DNA of 64,000 nucleotides from assembly GCF_024758725.1 (NCBI RefSeq), contig NZ_CP096972.1, forward strand, positions 602,001 to 666,000, written 5' to 3'. How positions within the stretch are numbered: position 1 is the stretch's first letter; the number at the start of each line of letters is the position of its first letter. The position numbers and the translations under genes were made by a program. Source of the stretch: Sphingomonas sp. SUN039. GTDB lineage: Bacteria; Pseudomonadota; Alphaproteobacteria; Sphingomonadales; Sphingomonadaceae. Below, piece by piece: positions 46,713 to 56,868 of this stretch. The notes below the pieces were generated by a model. It was not told the DNA's origin and did not search any database. It worked only from the letters and a program-made list of their open reading frames with translations.

Positions 46713-48987
46713 AGGTCCGCAGTCGCTCGATGGCCTGCGCCAGTGCGACGTAGAGCTTGCCCATGTCCGACGACAGCAAGGTCACTCCCAGCGGCGAGCC
46801 TGCACGGGTTGCCAGCACATTTCGCAGCATCGCCTCGAAGTCGTGGACGTAGCGGTTGACCTGGTCGCGGAACTCGGGCTCGTCGTTATAATGCCGCGCG
46901 ATCTCGCGGACTTCGCCGGCGTCGAGCAGCCGGACCGCGCGGCGGGTAAAGACGCCGCGGTCGCCCCTGAGATAGGCACCCCAGGCGCTGTCGCTGACGT
47001 CGTTCGACAGGATCTTGGTTACGTCGATGGCGGTCGAGTTGAGCGATTCGATCAGCAGCGCGACTCGGCGCGCGAAGTTGTCGCGGTCGGCATCCTCGAT
47101 CTCGCCACGTGCCTCGCCGATCCGCGCTTCGATCTGCGCACTGGTCTCGGCAATGGTCAGCATCTGGCGCATCAGCCGGTCCGATGCACTGTTGGCCGAG
47201 GCGACGGCGCGCTCGGCGGTCGCGGCAAGCTCGCCGATCTGCGCCTCGACCTGACTGGTCACGGCTTGTTGCAACGCTTCCTTGACGGCGGCGGACAAGC
47301 GGTCGGCGCTGTCGGGGACGACGGCGGCAAGCGCGTCCTTCGCGCGATCGGCGGCGACCTGCGCGGTTTCGCGGACGCGCAGCATGGCCTCGACGAGTGT
47401 GTTGGTCGCCCCTTCAGCAATGTCGCGGGTGCGCGCATCGGCCCCCTCCACAGCGGCAACAAGGTCGTCGGCCGAGGCTTTGCCCGCAGCAAGCCGCGTT
47501 TCGAGTTCGTCGCCGAGCGAATCGAGCGCGGCGCGCTGTCCGGCCAGCAGTTTCTCCGCATCGAGCAGCCGGTCGAGCGCCGCATTTGCGGCGCGTTCGA
47601 TGTCGGCCACCTCGGGCGTGATTTCGGCGATCCGGGTGCGGCTTGCTTCGACCCGTGTATCGAGCGTCGCAAAAGCGGTCGGCAGGCTCTCTTCGACATC
47701 GCGTGCCACCGCATCGAGCGCGGTCAGCAAGGTTTCGGTCTTACCGATCATTGCCTCTGCCGAAGTGCCGCCGCGTTCCAATGCGCCAGCCAGTGTATCG
47801 GCATGGCTGGCAAGACCCGACAGCGCGGTCGAAAGTCGGTCGTGGCGCGCCTCGGCCCCAGCGTCGATCACCCCGAACCGCTCATCGATCCGGTCGATCC
47901 CCGACGAGACGCCATAAATCAGACGGGTACTGCTTTCCTCATGGCTGGCGAGGAGGGCGCCCAGCGCGTTTAGTCGCGTCGTTACGTCCTCGACGCGCTT
48001 CGACAGCGCTTCGCCGGCGTCTTCGCCAGTACGGGCGAGCGCCGCTTCGCTCTGTTCGACCAGCGCGCGCATGGCAGAACCCTGCGCTTCCATGCCCTGG
48101 CGCGCGGCATCGCCCGCTTCGGCAGCGCGAAGCAGGGCAGCGTCGATCGCCGATGTCATTGTCCCCGCCGCTTCGACCAGCCGTGCACTGGCGGCTTCGC
48201 TGACGCCGTCGACGCGGGCGAGATGGGCCGCGAGTTTCTGCGCGGCACCGCCTGCGACTTCGTCGGCCTCGCGGCTGCGCGCGACCAGCGCGGCAATCTG
48301 GGCGTCGAGCGCGCCGGTGCGTTCGTGCGCGGCAAGGCCGGCGGCATCGAGCGTGGCGGTCATTTCGACCGTCTGGGCCTGTGCTTTGGGCATATCGCCG
48401 AGCAGCGCGGTCAATTCGCTGCGCGCGCCCTGCGACGAGTGGTGCAGCGCCTCGGCGTCGCGCGACAGGGTGGCGATGTCGCCGCGCAGATGCTCGGCAA
48501 CGGCACGCAGGCGCTCGGCAGCGTCCTCGCCGATCATGGTCAGCCGGTCGGCCTGCTCGGCGATATCGGCCCGTTCGGTCTCGATGCGGGCAGTGACACT
48601 GGCGAAGATCGCTTCGATCCGCCCCTGTTCGCCACGTAGTGCCGCCGATACGCGACCGAAACGGGTGGCCTCGCTGCGGCTGGTGCGGACGACCAGCAAA
48701 TAAAGCAGCGCGATCAGGACGAGCGGTGGAACCGCGCCTTCGACCAGCGCAACCGCGCCCAACAATGTCAGGGGTCCGTCAATAACCGCTTGATTGGCAA
48801 GGCCGAAAATAACGAGCCAGCCCAGTGCCGCAACCAGCGCAAGCGCACCGGCGACTACGGAAAACCGATCGGACGGTGGCGCATCGATCTCGTCCTCAAG
48901 CAGCAAAGGCGGTTCGGCCTGCGGCGCAATGGCCGCATCCTCCTCATGGCCAAGCCATTGGCTGGCAGCTTGCGATCCCCCGTTCAT
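46711..48987 (-). CDS. Membrane-anchored long coiled-coil protein
   Basis: A 758-residue protein. The N-terminal 40 residues are acidic, then come two TM helices (VVAGALALVAALGWLVIFGL and AVPPLVLIALLYLLVVRTS), then some 500 residues of Ala/Glu/Arg-rich coiled coil with apolipoprotein- or chemoreceptor-like heptads, and a conserved-looking globular C-terminus (DNFARRVALLIESLNSTAID, WGAYLRGDRGVFTRRAVRLL, FRDQVNRYVHDFEAML). No HAMP or receptor hairpin was seen. It may organise the envelope or division plane. It is divergent from the degenerate phosphorelay genes. Family recalled only as a conserved sphingomonad protein; function unknown. Confidence 0.8.
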   Translation of the reverse strand: MNGGSQAASQWLGHEEDAAIAPQAEPPLLLEDEIDAPPSDRFSVVAGALALVAALGWLVIFGLANQAVIDGPLTLLGAVALVEGAVPPLVLIALLYLLVVRTSRSEATRFGRVSAALRGEQGRIEAIFASVTARIETERADIAEQADRLTMIGEDAAERLRAVAEHLRGDIATLSRDAEALHHSSQGARSELTALLGDMPKAQAQTVEMTATLDAAGLAAHERTGALDAQIAALVARSREADEVAGGAAQKLAAHLARVDGVSEAASARLVEAAGTMTSAIDAALLRAAEAGDAARQGMEAQGSAMRALVEQSEAALARTGEDAGEALSKRVEDVTTRLNALGALLASHEESSTRLIYGVSSGIDRIDERFGVIDAGAEARHDRLSTALSGLASHADTLAGALERGGTSAEAMIGKTETLLTALDAVARDVEESLPTAFATLDTRVEASRTRIAEITPEVADIERAANAALDRLLDAEKLLAGQRAALDSLGDELETRLAAGKASADDLVAAVEGADARTRDIAEGATNTLVEAMLRVRETAQVAADRAKDALAAVVPDSADRLSAAVKEALQQAVTSQVEAQIGELAATAERAVASANSASDRLMRQMLTIAETSAQIEARIGEARGEIEDADRDNFARRVALLIESLNSTAIDVTKILSNDVSDSAWGAYLRGDRGVFTRRAVRLLDAGEVREIARHYNDEPEFRDQVNRYVHDFEAMLRNVLATRAGSPLGVTLLSSDMGKLYVALAQAIERLRT

Positions 48988-49032
48988 GCGCCCCGTTTAC
49001 CATATTTATTCGTTTTTGCGAAAACAGTTGAA

Positions 49033-49052
49033 ACACAGCGTTAAGCCTGTGT
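49033..49052. promoter_or_regulatory. Dyad in the divergent promoter region
   Basis: ACACAG (49033-49038) and CTGTGT (49047-49052) are inverted with an 8-bp spacer, in the 81-bp gap between the divergent coiled-coil gene and the Hpt-like gene. A TTGAAA hexamer (49029-49034) overlaps the left arm. It may be an operator shared by both units. Confidence 0.35.
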
Positions 49053-49068
49053 CGATAGAGATCGCCGA

Positions 49069-49380
49069 ATGGCCTATGATCCCGGAGCCCTGGAAGCCAC
49101 GCTGGCCGCCGTTGCGGGCGAGCAGGGCGCGCTGATTGCCGAGTTGCGCGCAGCGTTTTTCGAAGGTGCCGACGGGCATGTGACCGCGATGAAAGCGGCG
49201 ACCGCGCAGCCGGTGTGGGAACAGGCGGCGCTGCGTCTGCGGAGCTTGGCAGCCAGTTTCGGACTCCAGCGTGTCATGGACGCCGCGCGCGATGCGACGT
49301 CGGTGCCTTGCGGCGACGCCCGCGCACTCCAGCGGATCGAGCGGGCACTGTCGGTGCTTCGACCCGCGGATGGCGGCTGA
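49069..49380 (+). CDS. Hpt-like domain protein lacking the phospho-accepting histidine
   Basis: A 103-residue helical protein. Residues 50-80 (WEQAALRLRSLAASFGLQRV) align with the Hpt helix in which AA-H-x-LKGSA-x-x-G is normal, but the His position is Leu (L55) and KG is RS. The rest of the four-helix pattern, including a short AARDAT helix, is kept. It would therefore fold like an Hpt module without receiving phosphate, perhaps as a binding or inhibitory domain. The next gene begins 65 bp later. Confidence 0.6.
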   Translation: MAYDPGALEATLAAVAGEQGALIAELRAAFFEGADGHVTAMKAATAQPVWEQAALRLRSLAASFGLQRVMDAARDATSVPCGDARALQRIERALSVLRPADGG

Positions 49381-49445
49381 CGGTCGCACGCCCTTTGCGC
49401 TTCAAGGCGTGATCGCGTAGCGCGCGGCCCGGTTCGGGGGCGCGT

Positions 49446-50618
49446 GTGACACTGGCGGCATTGATCATTCTGGAAGACGACGGACCGACGTCGTCGGTGC
49501 TCGGGCTGTCCTGGCCCGAATTCCAGCTGCGCCGTGCGGTGCGCGCCGGAGCGCTACACCTTGTGCTGGTCGCCGACCGCGTCGGGCGCGACGTCGTCGA
49601 AGCTATCGACCGGCTTCGTGGCGAGGGGCTGCCGGTGACGCTCGCGCGCAGCACGGCGGAGGTCGCCGACCTGTTTCACCCGCAAGAAGCGGTACTGCTG
49701 CTGACCGGCAGCAGCATCGTTGCCGACGAGCGGATGAAGGCATTGCTCGCCGAGCCCAAACCGGCGTTGCTGTGCATCGGGGCGGATCGCGCCGGGACGG
49801 GGCACGAACTGATCGATGCCCACAGCCACTGGGTCGGCATGGCGCGGCTCGACGGCGCGCAAATCCGCGCGACCGCGAGCATGGCAGGTGACTGGGATTT
49901 GGGGTCGATGCTGCTCCGCAAGGCGGTGGCCGCGCGGGCGGGCCGGATCGCGCTCGCGCCCGGCGAGATGCTTGGCGATGCGTCCGACCCTGCGGGTGCG
50001 ACCGCAGCCTCGCGGTCGCTGGTCGCCGGGGCAGGGCCGCTTGTGCGCGGATGGGGCGCGCGCTGGATCATCGCGCCGCTTGCGCGCCTGGCCGTCCGGC
50101 AATTCCCGGCAATCCTGCCCTCGCTGGCGCGTCTCGGGCCATGGGTTGCGATGGCTGCAGTCGTATTGGCGGCGGTGATCCAGCTGCGCCAATGGACTTC
50201 GGCGGCCTTGATCGTTTTCCTGGCCGCCCTTTTGGTTGCCACCGCCGCGCAACTTGCCGCTACGGCGACCGGCATTGCGGGGCGAGGTGAACGGTTGTTC
50301 CGGCCGGTGCGCGACATCGGCGGTACCGTCCTGCTGGCCCATATCGCCGTGCTCGGCCTGCCCGATTTGACGCCCGGCGTGCTTGCCCTGTGCACCGTTG
50401 CTTTCATAGCGCTCGCCGACCGGTTGATCGACCTCGAGCGGGTGAATGACCCCCGCTGGATTGCCGATGCGCCCGGTCATGCCGTCATCCTGTCGGGCGC
50501 GAGTATTTTCGGCCCAGCGGGCGTTGTCGGCGGTCTCGCATTTTGCGCGCTGCACGGCCTCGCCAGCCTCTCTTTTTTGCAAAACAGGCTTAGCCGGGTC
50601 TTAACCTCGGCGCAGTAG
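49446..50618 (+). CDS. Membrane protein with nucleotidyltransferase-like N-terminal domain
   Basis: A 390-residue protein with GTG start. Residues 1-180 look like an alpha/beta nucleotidyltransferase-type domain (LAALIILEDDGPTSSVLG, LHLVLVADRVG, VLLLTGSSIVADERM), but the glycine-rich loop GGxGxR is not kept. Residues 215-390 hold four or five TM segments (WVAMAAVVLAAVIQL, AALIVFLAALLVATAAQLAA, TVLLAHIAVLGLPDL, FGPAGVVGGLAFCALHGLA). The order resembles inositol-phosphate cytidylyltransferase/CDP-alcohol transferase fusions, but the DG..AR...G...D...D motif is missing. Probably a degenerate or new member. It lies between the Hpt-like and kinase-like genes. Confidence 0.6.
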   Translation: MTLAALIILEDDGPTSSVLGLSWPEFQLRRAVRAGALHLVLVADRVGRDVVEAIDRLRGEGLPVTLARSTAEVADLFHPQEAVLLLTGSSIVADERMKALLAEPKPALLCIGADRAGTGHELIDAHSHWVGMARLDGAQIRATASMAGDWDLGSMLLRKAVAARAGRIALAPGEMLGDASDPAGATAASRSLVAGAGPLVRGWGARWIIAPLARLAVRQFPAILPSLARLGPWVAMAAVVLAAVIQLRQWTSAALIVFLAALLVATAAQLAATATGIAGRGERLFRPVRDIGGTVLLAHIAVLGLPDLTPGVLALCTVAFIALADRLIDLERVNDPRWIADAPGHAVILSGASIFGPAGVVGGLAFCALHGLASLSFLQNRLSRVLTSAQ

Positions 50619-50653
50619 ACCGGCACGATGCCGAACACTGTCCGGAATATTGC

Positions 50654-52012
50654 GTGACCGACATCCCCGCCGATCAGGGCCGGGTCGATGCCGCTGGACG
50701 CCTGCAGGCCGCCGATGCGCGGCTGGCAGCGCTCAACGCGCGCGCAGGAGGAGCGGTCGGTGCGCTGGTCGCGGTGCCATCGCTGGCGATGCTGGCGCAT
50801 CTCGCCGCAACGCTCAAAATGCCGGTGTCGCGCATCGTGCTGGCGGCGGATGGCGACCGCGATGTCGAGTTGCAGGTGCAGGCGCGGCCCGACGGCGATG
50901 GTGTCGCGCTCGACATTGGCGGATGGACGCCGCGTGCGCCGCGCTCGTCGTGGCTGGTCGCCGACTGGAAACGCCCGGTCACCGGCGGCGAAGCGGATGC
51001 CGACTGGACTTGGGCAACCGACGCGGCCTTGCGTGTGACGGCGGCAAGTTTCGTACCCGGCGAAGAAATGACGGCGGCCTCCGGGATTGTCGGCCAGCCG
51101 CTGACCCGGCTGGTGCGGCTGGTAGAGAACGAAGAGGGCAACCTGCCGATCCTCGCTGCCTTGGCAACGGCCTCGTCCTTCTCCGGACAGCGCGCGGTGC
51201 GCCGCGACCGTCCCGACGCCGAAATCGAACTGTCGGGCGAGGCCTGCCGTGACGCAGCGGGCAATTTTACCGGATTCGAAGGGAGGGCCACCGCACTCGC
51301 GCCCAAAGCCGTCGCGCTCGACGACCTGCCCGCCGCCACCACGGGCGCCGATTTTGCCGAGCGGCTGGGCAAGGCGTTGCGTGCGCCGCTCGACCGGATC
51401 GTCGCGCGCGCCGATACGATCAGCGCGCAGGCCGACGGGCCGTTGCGCCGCGACTATGCCGATTATGCCGGGGATATCGGCAGTGCCGCACGTCATTTGC
51501 TGGCGCTGGTCGACGATCTCGCCGACCTCGAAGCCGTCGAACGATCGGAATTTGCGATTGCGGGTGAACCAGTCGATCTCGCCGATGTCGCACGGCGGGC
51601 GGCGGGCCTGCTCGGGGTGCGCGCGGCGGACAAACAGGTCCGCATCGACCGCCCCGACGTGGACGAAGTGCTGACCGCACGCGGCGACTTCCGTCGCGTG
51701 CTGCAAATCCTCGTCAACTTGCTGACCAATGCCGTCCGTTACACCCCGTCGGGCGGGATGGTGTGGCTGCGGACCGAGCAGGATGGCGACAGTGCCGTGG
51801 TGGTGGTGGCCGATCAGGGCAAGGGCATAGCACCCGAAGACCATGCGCGCGTCTTCGACAAATTCGAACGCGTCGATCCGTCGGAGCCGGGGGGCAGCGG
51901 GCTCGGCCTCTACATTTCCAGGCGGCTGGCGCGGGCGATGGGCGGTGACATCACGCTCGACAGCGCACCGGGGCAGGGCGCACGGTTCGTGCTGACGCTT
52001 CCGGTCGTCTAG
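50654..52012 (+). CDS. Histidine-kinase-like protein with Lys in place of the phospho-accepting His
   Basis: A 452-residue protein with GTG start. The N-terminal half is PAS-like or unclassified; residues 233-300 form the HisKA dimerization helices. At the H-box, normally SHELRTPLN, the sequence is [10 protein letters not shown], so Lys240 replaces the His. The ATP-binding domain is intact: N-box [13 protein letters not shown] (N359), G1 [20 protein letters not shown], and G2 [19 protein letters not shown]. No TM segment is seen, so it is cytosolic. It may be a pseudokinase or phosphorylate by another route. It converges on gltA, sharing a CTAG stop. Confidence 0.75.
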   Translation: MTDIPADQGRVDAAGRLQAADARLAALNARAGGAVGALVAVPSLAMLAHLAATLKMPVSRIVLAADGDRDVELQVQARPDGDGVALDIGGWTPRAPRSSWLVADWKRPVTGGEADADWTWATDAALRVTAASFVPGEEMTAASGIVGQPLTRLVRLVENEEGNLPILAALATASSFSGQRAVRRDRPDAEIELSGEACRDAAGNFTGFEGRATALAPKAVALDDLPAATTGADFAERLGKALRAPLDRIVARADTISAQADGPLRRDYADYAGDIGSAARHLLALVDDLADLEAVERSEFAIAGEPVDLADVARRAAGLLGVRAADKQVRIDRPDVDEVLTARGDFRRVLQILVNLLTNAVRYTPSGGMVWLRTEQDGDSAVVVVADQGKGIAPEDHARVFDKFERVDPSEPGGSGLGLYISRRLARAMGGDITLDSAPGQGARFVLTLPVV

Positions 52013-53292
52013 CGCTTTCCGACGGGAACATAGTCGCGCTGCACCGGCCCCGTGTAGAGCTGGCGCGGGCGACCGATCTTCTGCTCGGGATCGCTGATCA
52101 TCTCGTTCCACTGCGCGACCCAGCCGACGGTGCGGGCGAGTGCGAACAGCACGGTGAACATCGTCGTCGGGAAACCGATCGCCGACAGGATCACGCCCGA
52201 GTAGAAATCGACGTTCGGGTAGAGCTTCTTGTCGATAAAATAGGGGTCATTGAGCGCGATCTGTTCGAGTTCGCGTGCGACATCGAAAATCGGGTCGGTG
52301 ACGCCCAGTTCCTTGAGCACCTCGTCGGCCGTCTTCTTCATCACCGTCGCGCGCGGGTCGAAATTCTTGTAAACGCGGTGGCCGAAACCCATCAGGCGGA
52401 ACGGGTCGTCCTTGTTCTTGGCGCGGGCGATATATTCGGGAATGCGGTCGACCGTTCCGATCTCGCGGAGCATCTCCAGCGCCGCTTCGTTCGCGCCGCC
52501 GTGTGCCGGTCCCCACAAGCAGGCGATGCCCGCCGCGATACACGCAAACGGGTTTGCGCCGGAAGATCCCGCCAGCCGCACAGTCGAGGTCGAAGCGTTC
52601 TGTTCATGGTCGGCGTGGAGGATGAAAATCTTGTCCATCGCTTTTTCGACGACCGGGTTGACCTCATACTCCTCGGCCGGATTGCCGAAGGTCATACGCA
52701 GGAAATTGCCGGTGTAGGACAGGCTGTTGCGCGGATAGAGGAACGGCCGCCCGACGCTGTACTGGTACGACATCGCCGCGATCGTCGGCATTTTGGCGAT
52801 CAGGCGGTGCGACGCGACCATGCGCTGGTGCGGGTCGGTGATGTCGGTCGAATCATGGTAGAACGCCGACAGCGCGCCGACCACACCGCACATGATCGCC
52901 ATCGGATGCGCGTCGCGCCGGAAGCCGCGATAGAAAGTCGCCATCTGTTCGTGCAGCATGGTGTGGCGGGTGATGGTGGTGGTGAATTTGTCGAGCGTTG
53001 CCTTGTCGGGAAGCTCGCCGTTGAGCAGCAGATAGCTGACTTCCATGAAGCTCGACTGTTCGGCGAGCTGGTCGATGGGATAGCCCCGGTGGAGCAAAAT
53101 GCCTTCGTCGCCGTCGATATAGGTAATCGCCGACTCGCAGCTTGCCGTCGAGGTGAAGCCGGGGTCGAAGGTGAACGCACCGGTCTGGGCATAGAGTTTG
53201 CGGATATCGATGACATCGGGGCCGACGCTGCCGCTGCGGACTGAATAATCGAACTCCTTGCCGCCGACCGAAAGTTTCGCCGAATCCGCCAT
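52009..53292 (-). CDS. gltA: Citrate synthase
   Basis: First enzyme of the TCA cycle, 427 aa, hexameric type by length. Active-site segments are [36 protein letters not shown] (catalytic His) and [15 protein letters not shown]. Two ATGs lie close together; 53292 has AGGGA at a good distance, while the ATG at 53298 is too near it. A long in-frame extension to 53574 runs antisense to gltX and is rejected. Its TAG overlaps the kinase-like gene's TAG on the other strand. Confidence 0.97.
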   Translation of the reverse strand: MADSAKLSVGGKEFDYSVRSGSVGPDVIDIRKLYAQTGAFTFDPGFTSTASCESAITYIDGDEGILLHRGYPIDQLAEQSSFMEVSYLLLNGELPDKATLDKFTTTITRHTMLHEQMATFYRGFRRDAHPMAIMCGVVGALSAFYHDSTDITDPHQRMVASHRLIAKMPTIAAMSYQYSVGRPFLYPRNSLSYTGNFLRMTFGNPAEEYEVNPVVEKAMDKIFILHADHEQNASTSTVRLAGSSGANPFACIAAGIACLWGPAHGGANEAALEMLREIGTVDRIPEYIARAKNKDDPFRLMGFGHRVYKNFDPRATVMKKTADEVLKELGVTDPIFDVARELEQIALNDPYFIDKKLYPNVDFYSGVILSAIGFPTTMFTVLFALARTVGWVAQWNEMISDPEQKIGRPRQLYTGPVQRDYVPVGKR

Positions 53293-53308
53293 GCCCATGG
53301 TCCCTGTG

Positions 53309-54724
53309 TTAAGCTGCGGGACGCGCATTGCGCCCCGAAATCGCATCGTCAAGCCGCGCCAGCGTCTCCTCGCGCCCGAGCAGCGCCAGCACATCGAAAA
53401 TACCCGGCGAGGTCGTCCGCCCCGTGAGCGCCGCGCGCAACGGCTGGGCGACCTTGCCAAGACCAAGTCCGGCATCCCCGGCGACCTGCCGCACGGCTTC
53501 TTCGAGTGCGGTCGCGGTCCATTCGCTTGCATCGGCCAGCGCGTTACGCACTTGCCCGACCAGCGCGATCCCATCTGATGTTAGCAGAGCCGCCGCGCCC
53601 TCGTCGAGAGGCAGCGGTCGCGTGTCGAACAGGAAGCGCGCGCCGTCGGCGATCTCGACTGTCGATTTCGCCCGCGTTTTGAGAACGGGCATTGCGCGGG
53701 TCAGCAGCCCGGTGTCGCCGGTGCCGACCATCGGCGCGACAATCCCGGCCAGTCGCGCATCGTCTGCTTCGCGCAGATAATGACCGTTGATGTTGTCGAG
53801 CTTCTTGGTGTCGAAGCGCGACGGCGACCGCCCGACCGCATCGATGTCGAACCAGGCGATGGCCTGTTCGCGGGTGATGATCTCGTCGTCGCCGTGGCCC
53901 CAGCCGAGCCGCAACAGGTAATTGTTCAGTGCCTCGGGCAGGATACCCAGTTCGTCGCGATAGGCCTCAACACCCAGCGCGCCGTGCCGCTTCGAAAGCT
54001 TCGCGCCGTCGGAGCCATGGATGAGAGGCACATGGGCGTAAGTTGGCTCGGGCCATTGCATGGCGCGGATCAGCGCCAACTGCCGGAACGCATTGTTCAG
54101 ATGATCGTCGCCGCGAATGACGTGCGTCACCGCCATGTCGTGATCGTCGACGACGACGCTGAGCATGTATGTCGGCGTGCCGTCCGACCGCAGCAGGACG
54201 AAATCGTCGAGCTCGGCATTCTGCACGGTCACCGGCCCCTGCACGCGGTCTTCGATGGTCACTTCGCCGGTTTGCGGGGCGCGCAGCCGGACGACGAAGG
54301 GCAGGTCGGGCGTGTCGGTGCGGTCGCGCCAGCGCCCGTCATAGCGCATCGGCAATTTCGCCGCGCGCTGCGCCTCGCGCATTTCGGTCAGTTCCTCAGG
54401 CGTCGCATAGCAGCGATAGGCATGACCATTCGCCAGCAGCGCGTTTGCAACCTCGGCATGGCGGGCGGCGCGGCTGAACTGGTAGATTTCGGGGCCGTCC
54501 CAATCGAGGCCCAGCCAGCGCATCCCGTCGAGGATCGCCTCGATTGCGGCATCGGTCGAGCGCGCGCGGTCGGTATCCTCGATCCGCAACAAGAATTTGC
54601 CGCCGTGGTGCCGCGCATAGAGCCAGTTGAACAGCGCCGTCCGCGCGCCGCCGATGTGGAGAAACCCCGTCGGCGACGGGGCGAAGCGGGTGACGGGCGG
54701 TTTCGAGGCAGGCGTTGCGTTCAC
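53309..54724 (-). CDS. gltX: Glutamate--tRNA ligase
   Basis: Class I aminoacyl-tRNA synthetase, 471 aa. The HIGH-type motif is in [20 protein letters not shown] and the KMSKS-type motif in [27 protein letters not shown] is also conserved. It could be the discriminating or non-discriminating form; amidotransferase genes are not in the window. Sixteen base pairs separate it from gltA; it is divergent from comEC, overlapping nothing of it from ATG 54751. Confidence 0.96.
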   Translation of the reverse strand: MNATPASKPPVTRFAPSPTGFLHIGGARTALFNWLYARHHGGKFLLRIEDTDRARSTDAAIEAILDGMRWLGLDWDGPEIYQFSRAARHAEVANALLANGHAYRCYATPEELTEMREAQRAAKLPMRYDGRWRDRTDTPDLPFVVRLRAPQTGEVTIEDRVQGPVTVQNAELDDFVLLRSDGTPTYMLSVVVDDHDMAVTHVIRGDDHLNNAFRQLALIRAMQWPEPTYAHVPLIHGSDGAKLSKRHGALGVEAYRDELGILPEALNNYLLRLGWGHGDDEIITREQAIAWFDIDAVGRSPSRFDTKKLDNINGHYLREADDARLAGIVAPMVGTGDTGLLTRAMPVLKTRAKSTVEIADGARFLFDTRPLPLDEGAAALLTSDGIALVGQVRNALADASEWTATALEEAVRQVAGDAGLGLGKVAQPLRAALTGRTTSPGIFDVLALLGREETLARLDDAISGRNARPAA

Positions 54725-54750
54725 GCGAGGGGTGTTCCAGAAATTGCATC

Positions 54751-56868
54751 ATGGATGCGGTGTTCGATTTTGCCCCTAGCACCGATGCTGCACCGCGCAA
54801 ATCGGGTGGGCGCGACCGCGTCGAGACGTGGCTGGAAGTGCAACGCGACCAGCTGCCGTTGTGGTTGCCGGTGGCGTTCGGGACCGGCGCAGCAGCGTGG
54901 TTCGCCCTGCCATCGCCGGGGGCGTGGACCGGCTGGCTGGTCGCGATGGCGGCACTGGTCGCGGCGGCGCTGGCGTTCCCGCTCGGCGGACGGGCTCGGC
55001 GGGCGTTGCTGGTGGCGGGACTGGCGGGCGGATTGGGGTTGGCGGGGGCATGGTGGCGGGCCGAGTCGGTCGCCGCCCCCGTACTGGCACGGCCCGTGGT
55101 CGCCACCTTCACGGGCAAGGTCGTCGATGTCGAGGTGCAGGCAGCCAAGGACCGCTACCGGGTTACGTTGCTACCCCTCGGCATGCCTACGCTTCCGCCG
55201 AAGGTCCGCGTTACCATCGACACCGCCGATGCGCCGCCGGGAATGGCCGAGGGCGACACGCTGTCGCTGCGCGCGCGGCTGGTTGGGCCACCGAACGCGA
55301 GCATCCCGGGAGGCTATGATTTCTCGCGCACCGCATGGTTCCTGCGGCTGGGCGCGACGGGCAAGGCGATGGGGAAGGTCGAACGCATTGCCGCTGCGCC
55401 CGGATCATCGCCGTTCCGGGCGCGGCTGACCGCGCATATCCGCGACCAGGTGCCGGGCAGCGCTGGCGGGATCGCGGCGGCCTTTGCGACCGGCGACCGG
55501 GGCGGGATCGCAACCGAGGACGAGGAAGCGATGCGCGCCTCGGGACTCACGCATTTGTTGTCGGTCAGCGGGCTGCACATCACGGCAGTGGTCGGCGCGG
55601 CGATGTTCCTTGCGCTGCGGTTGCTGGCACTCAGTCCGTGGCTCGCCTTGCGCCTGCCGCTGGTAGCGATTTCGGCAGGCGTCGGGGCGCTGGCAGGGAT
55701 CGGGTATACCTTGCTTACCGGCGCGGAGGTACCGACGATCCGGTCGTGCGTCGCCGCTGTGCTGATCGTGATCGGCATCATGCTCGGGCGACAGGCGTTC
55801 ACCCTGCGGCTGGTCGCGACCGGCGCGCTGGTCGTGCTGCTGCTCTGGCCCGAGGCGGTGGTCGGGCCGAGTTTCCAGCTGAGCTTTGCTGCGATCACCT
55901 CGATCGTGGCGCTCCACGAATGGGGCGTGATGCAGCGGCTGACCTCGCCGCGCGACGAGGGGCCGGTGATGAAGCTCGGGCGCGGGCTAGTCTCATTGCT
56001 GGCAACCGGCGTGGTCGTCGAGGCGGCACTGGCCCCCATCGCGCTGTATCATTTCCATAAACAGGGGCTGTTCGGCGCGCTGGCGAACATCGTCGCGATC
56101 CCGCTGACGACGTTCGTGACGATGCCGCTCGAGGCGATGGCGCTGATTTTCGATGCGGTTGGCCTGGGCGCGCCGTTCTGGTGGCTGACGGGGCTGTCGC
56201 TCGACCTGTTGCTGTGGATCGCGCGGACGGTGGCGGGGTGGCCGGGTGCGGTTGCGGCGCTGCCCTCTGTGCCGGTCGGGGCGTTTGCCGGCATGATCTA
56301 TGGCGGGCTGTGGCTGATGCTCTGGAAGGGGCGGGTGCGGACGCTGGGGCTGGTGCCGTTCGCGGCCGGCGCGATCTGGGCATTGGCGACCCCGCCGCCC
56401 GACCTGCTCGTCACCGGCGACGGGATGCACCTTGCGGTGCGCGGCGATGACGGCAGGCTTGCCACACTGCGTTCGCGGGCAGGCGATTATGTGCGCTCGG
56501 TGATGAGCGAACGCTTCGGCGATCTCGGCGAACTCGACGATCTCGATACTTTGAGCGGTGCGGTATGCAGCGACGACGTCTGCCGCCTCGACCTGACGCG
56601 CGGCGGGCGGGTGTGGCGCATCGTCGCGACGCGCAGCCGCTACCTGCTGCCCGGGGCCAGCTTCCGCAACGAATGCGCCGCCGCCGATATCGTGGTCAGC
56701 GACCGAAGGCTGCCGCCGTGGTGCACGCCGAAATGGTTGAAGGCGGATCGGGTGTTTCTGGCGAAGACGGGCGGGCTGGCGGTGACGCTTGCGGGGGCGA
56801 AGGTCGAGACGGTGGCCGACGGGGAGGGGGAGCATCCTTGGGTGGTGGCGCGGCGAGGGGCTCGATAA
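54751..56868 (+). CDS. comEC: ComEC/Rec2-family DNA uptake channel, lacking a recognisable nuclease site
   Basis: Polytopic membrane protein, 705 aa. It has an N-terminal DUF4131-type region (VVATFTGKVVDVEVQAAKDR) and the Competence channel domain with HLLSVSGLHITAVVGAAMFL, AVVGPSFQLSFAAITSIV and several TM helices. The C-terminal approx. 190 residues do not show the HxHxDH metal motif of the beta-lactamase-like nuclease found in some ComEC proteins; they may be a degenerate form. The frame extends upstream to 54715, overlapping gltX, but ATG 54751 is preferred. A dispersed repeat starts at its stop codon. Confidence 0.9.
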   Translation: MDAVFDFAPSTDAAPRKSGGRDRVETWLEVQRDQLPLWLPVAFGTGAAAWFALPSPGAWTGWLVAMAALVAAALAFPLGGRARRALLVAGLAGGLGLAGAWWRAESVAAPVLARPVVATFTGKVVDVEVQAAKDRYRVTLLPLGMPTLPPKVRVTIDTADAPPGMAEGDTLSLRARLVGPPNASIPGGYDFSRTAWFLRLGATGKAMGKVERIAAAPGSSPFRARLTAHIRDQVPGSAGGIAAAFATGDRGGIATEDEEAMRASGLTHLLSVSGLHITAVVGAAMFLALRLLALSPWLALRLPLVAISAGVGALAGIGYTLLTGAEVPTIRSCVAAVLIVIGIMLGRQAFTLRLVATGALVVLLLWPEAVVGPSFQLSFAAITSIVALHEWGVMQRLTSPRDEGPVMKLGRGLVSLLATGVVVEAALAPIALYHFHKQGLFGALANIVAIPLTTFVTMPLEAMALIFDAVGLGAPFWWLTGLSLDLLLWIARTVAGWPGAVAALPSVPVGAFAGMIYGGLWLMLWKGRVRTLGLVPFAAGAIWALATPPPDLLVTGDGMHLAVRGDDGRLATLRSRAGDYVRSVMSERFGDLGELDDLDTLSGAVCSDDVCRLDLTRGGRVWRIVATRSRYLLPGASFRNECAAADIVVSDRRLPPWCTPKWLKADRVFLAKTGGLAVTLAGAKVETVADGEGEHPWVVARRGAR

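Noticed and set aside
46552-47973. 473-codon plus-strand frame opposite the coiled-coil gene
   Set aside because: Starts in a dispersed repeat and reads through the complement of a coiled-coil gene; no protein-like pattern.
52009-52012. Shared CTAG stop of gltA and the kinase-like gene as a regulatory feature
   Set aside because: Overlap of two convergent TAG stops in a palindromic CTAG is compact packing; no hairpin or other signal surrounds it.
53293-53574. N-terminal extension of gltA by 94 codons
   Set aside because: Antisense to the end of gltX, very Arg-rich, and citrate synthase is full length without it.
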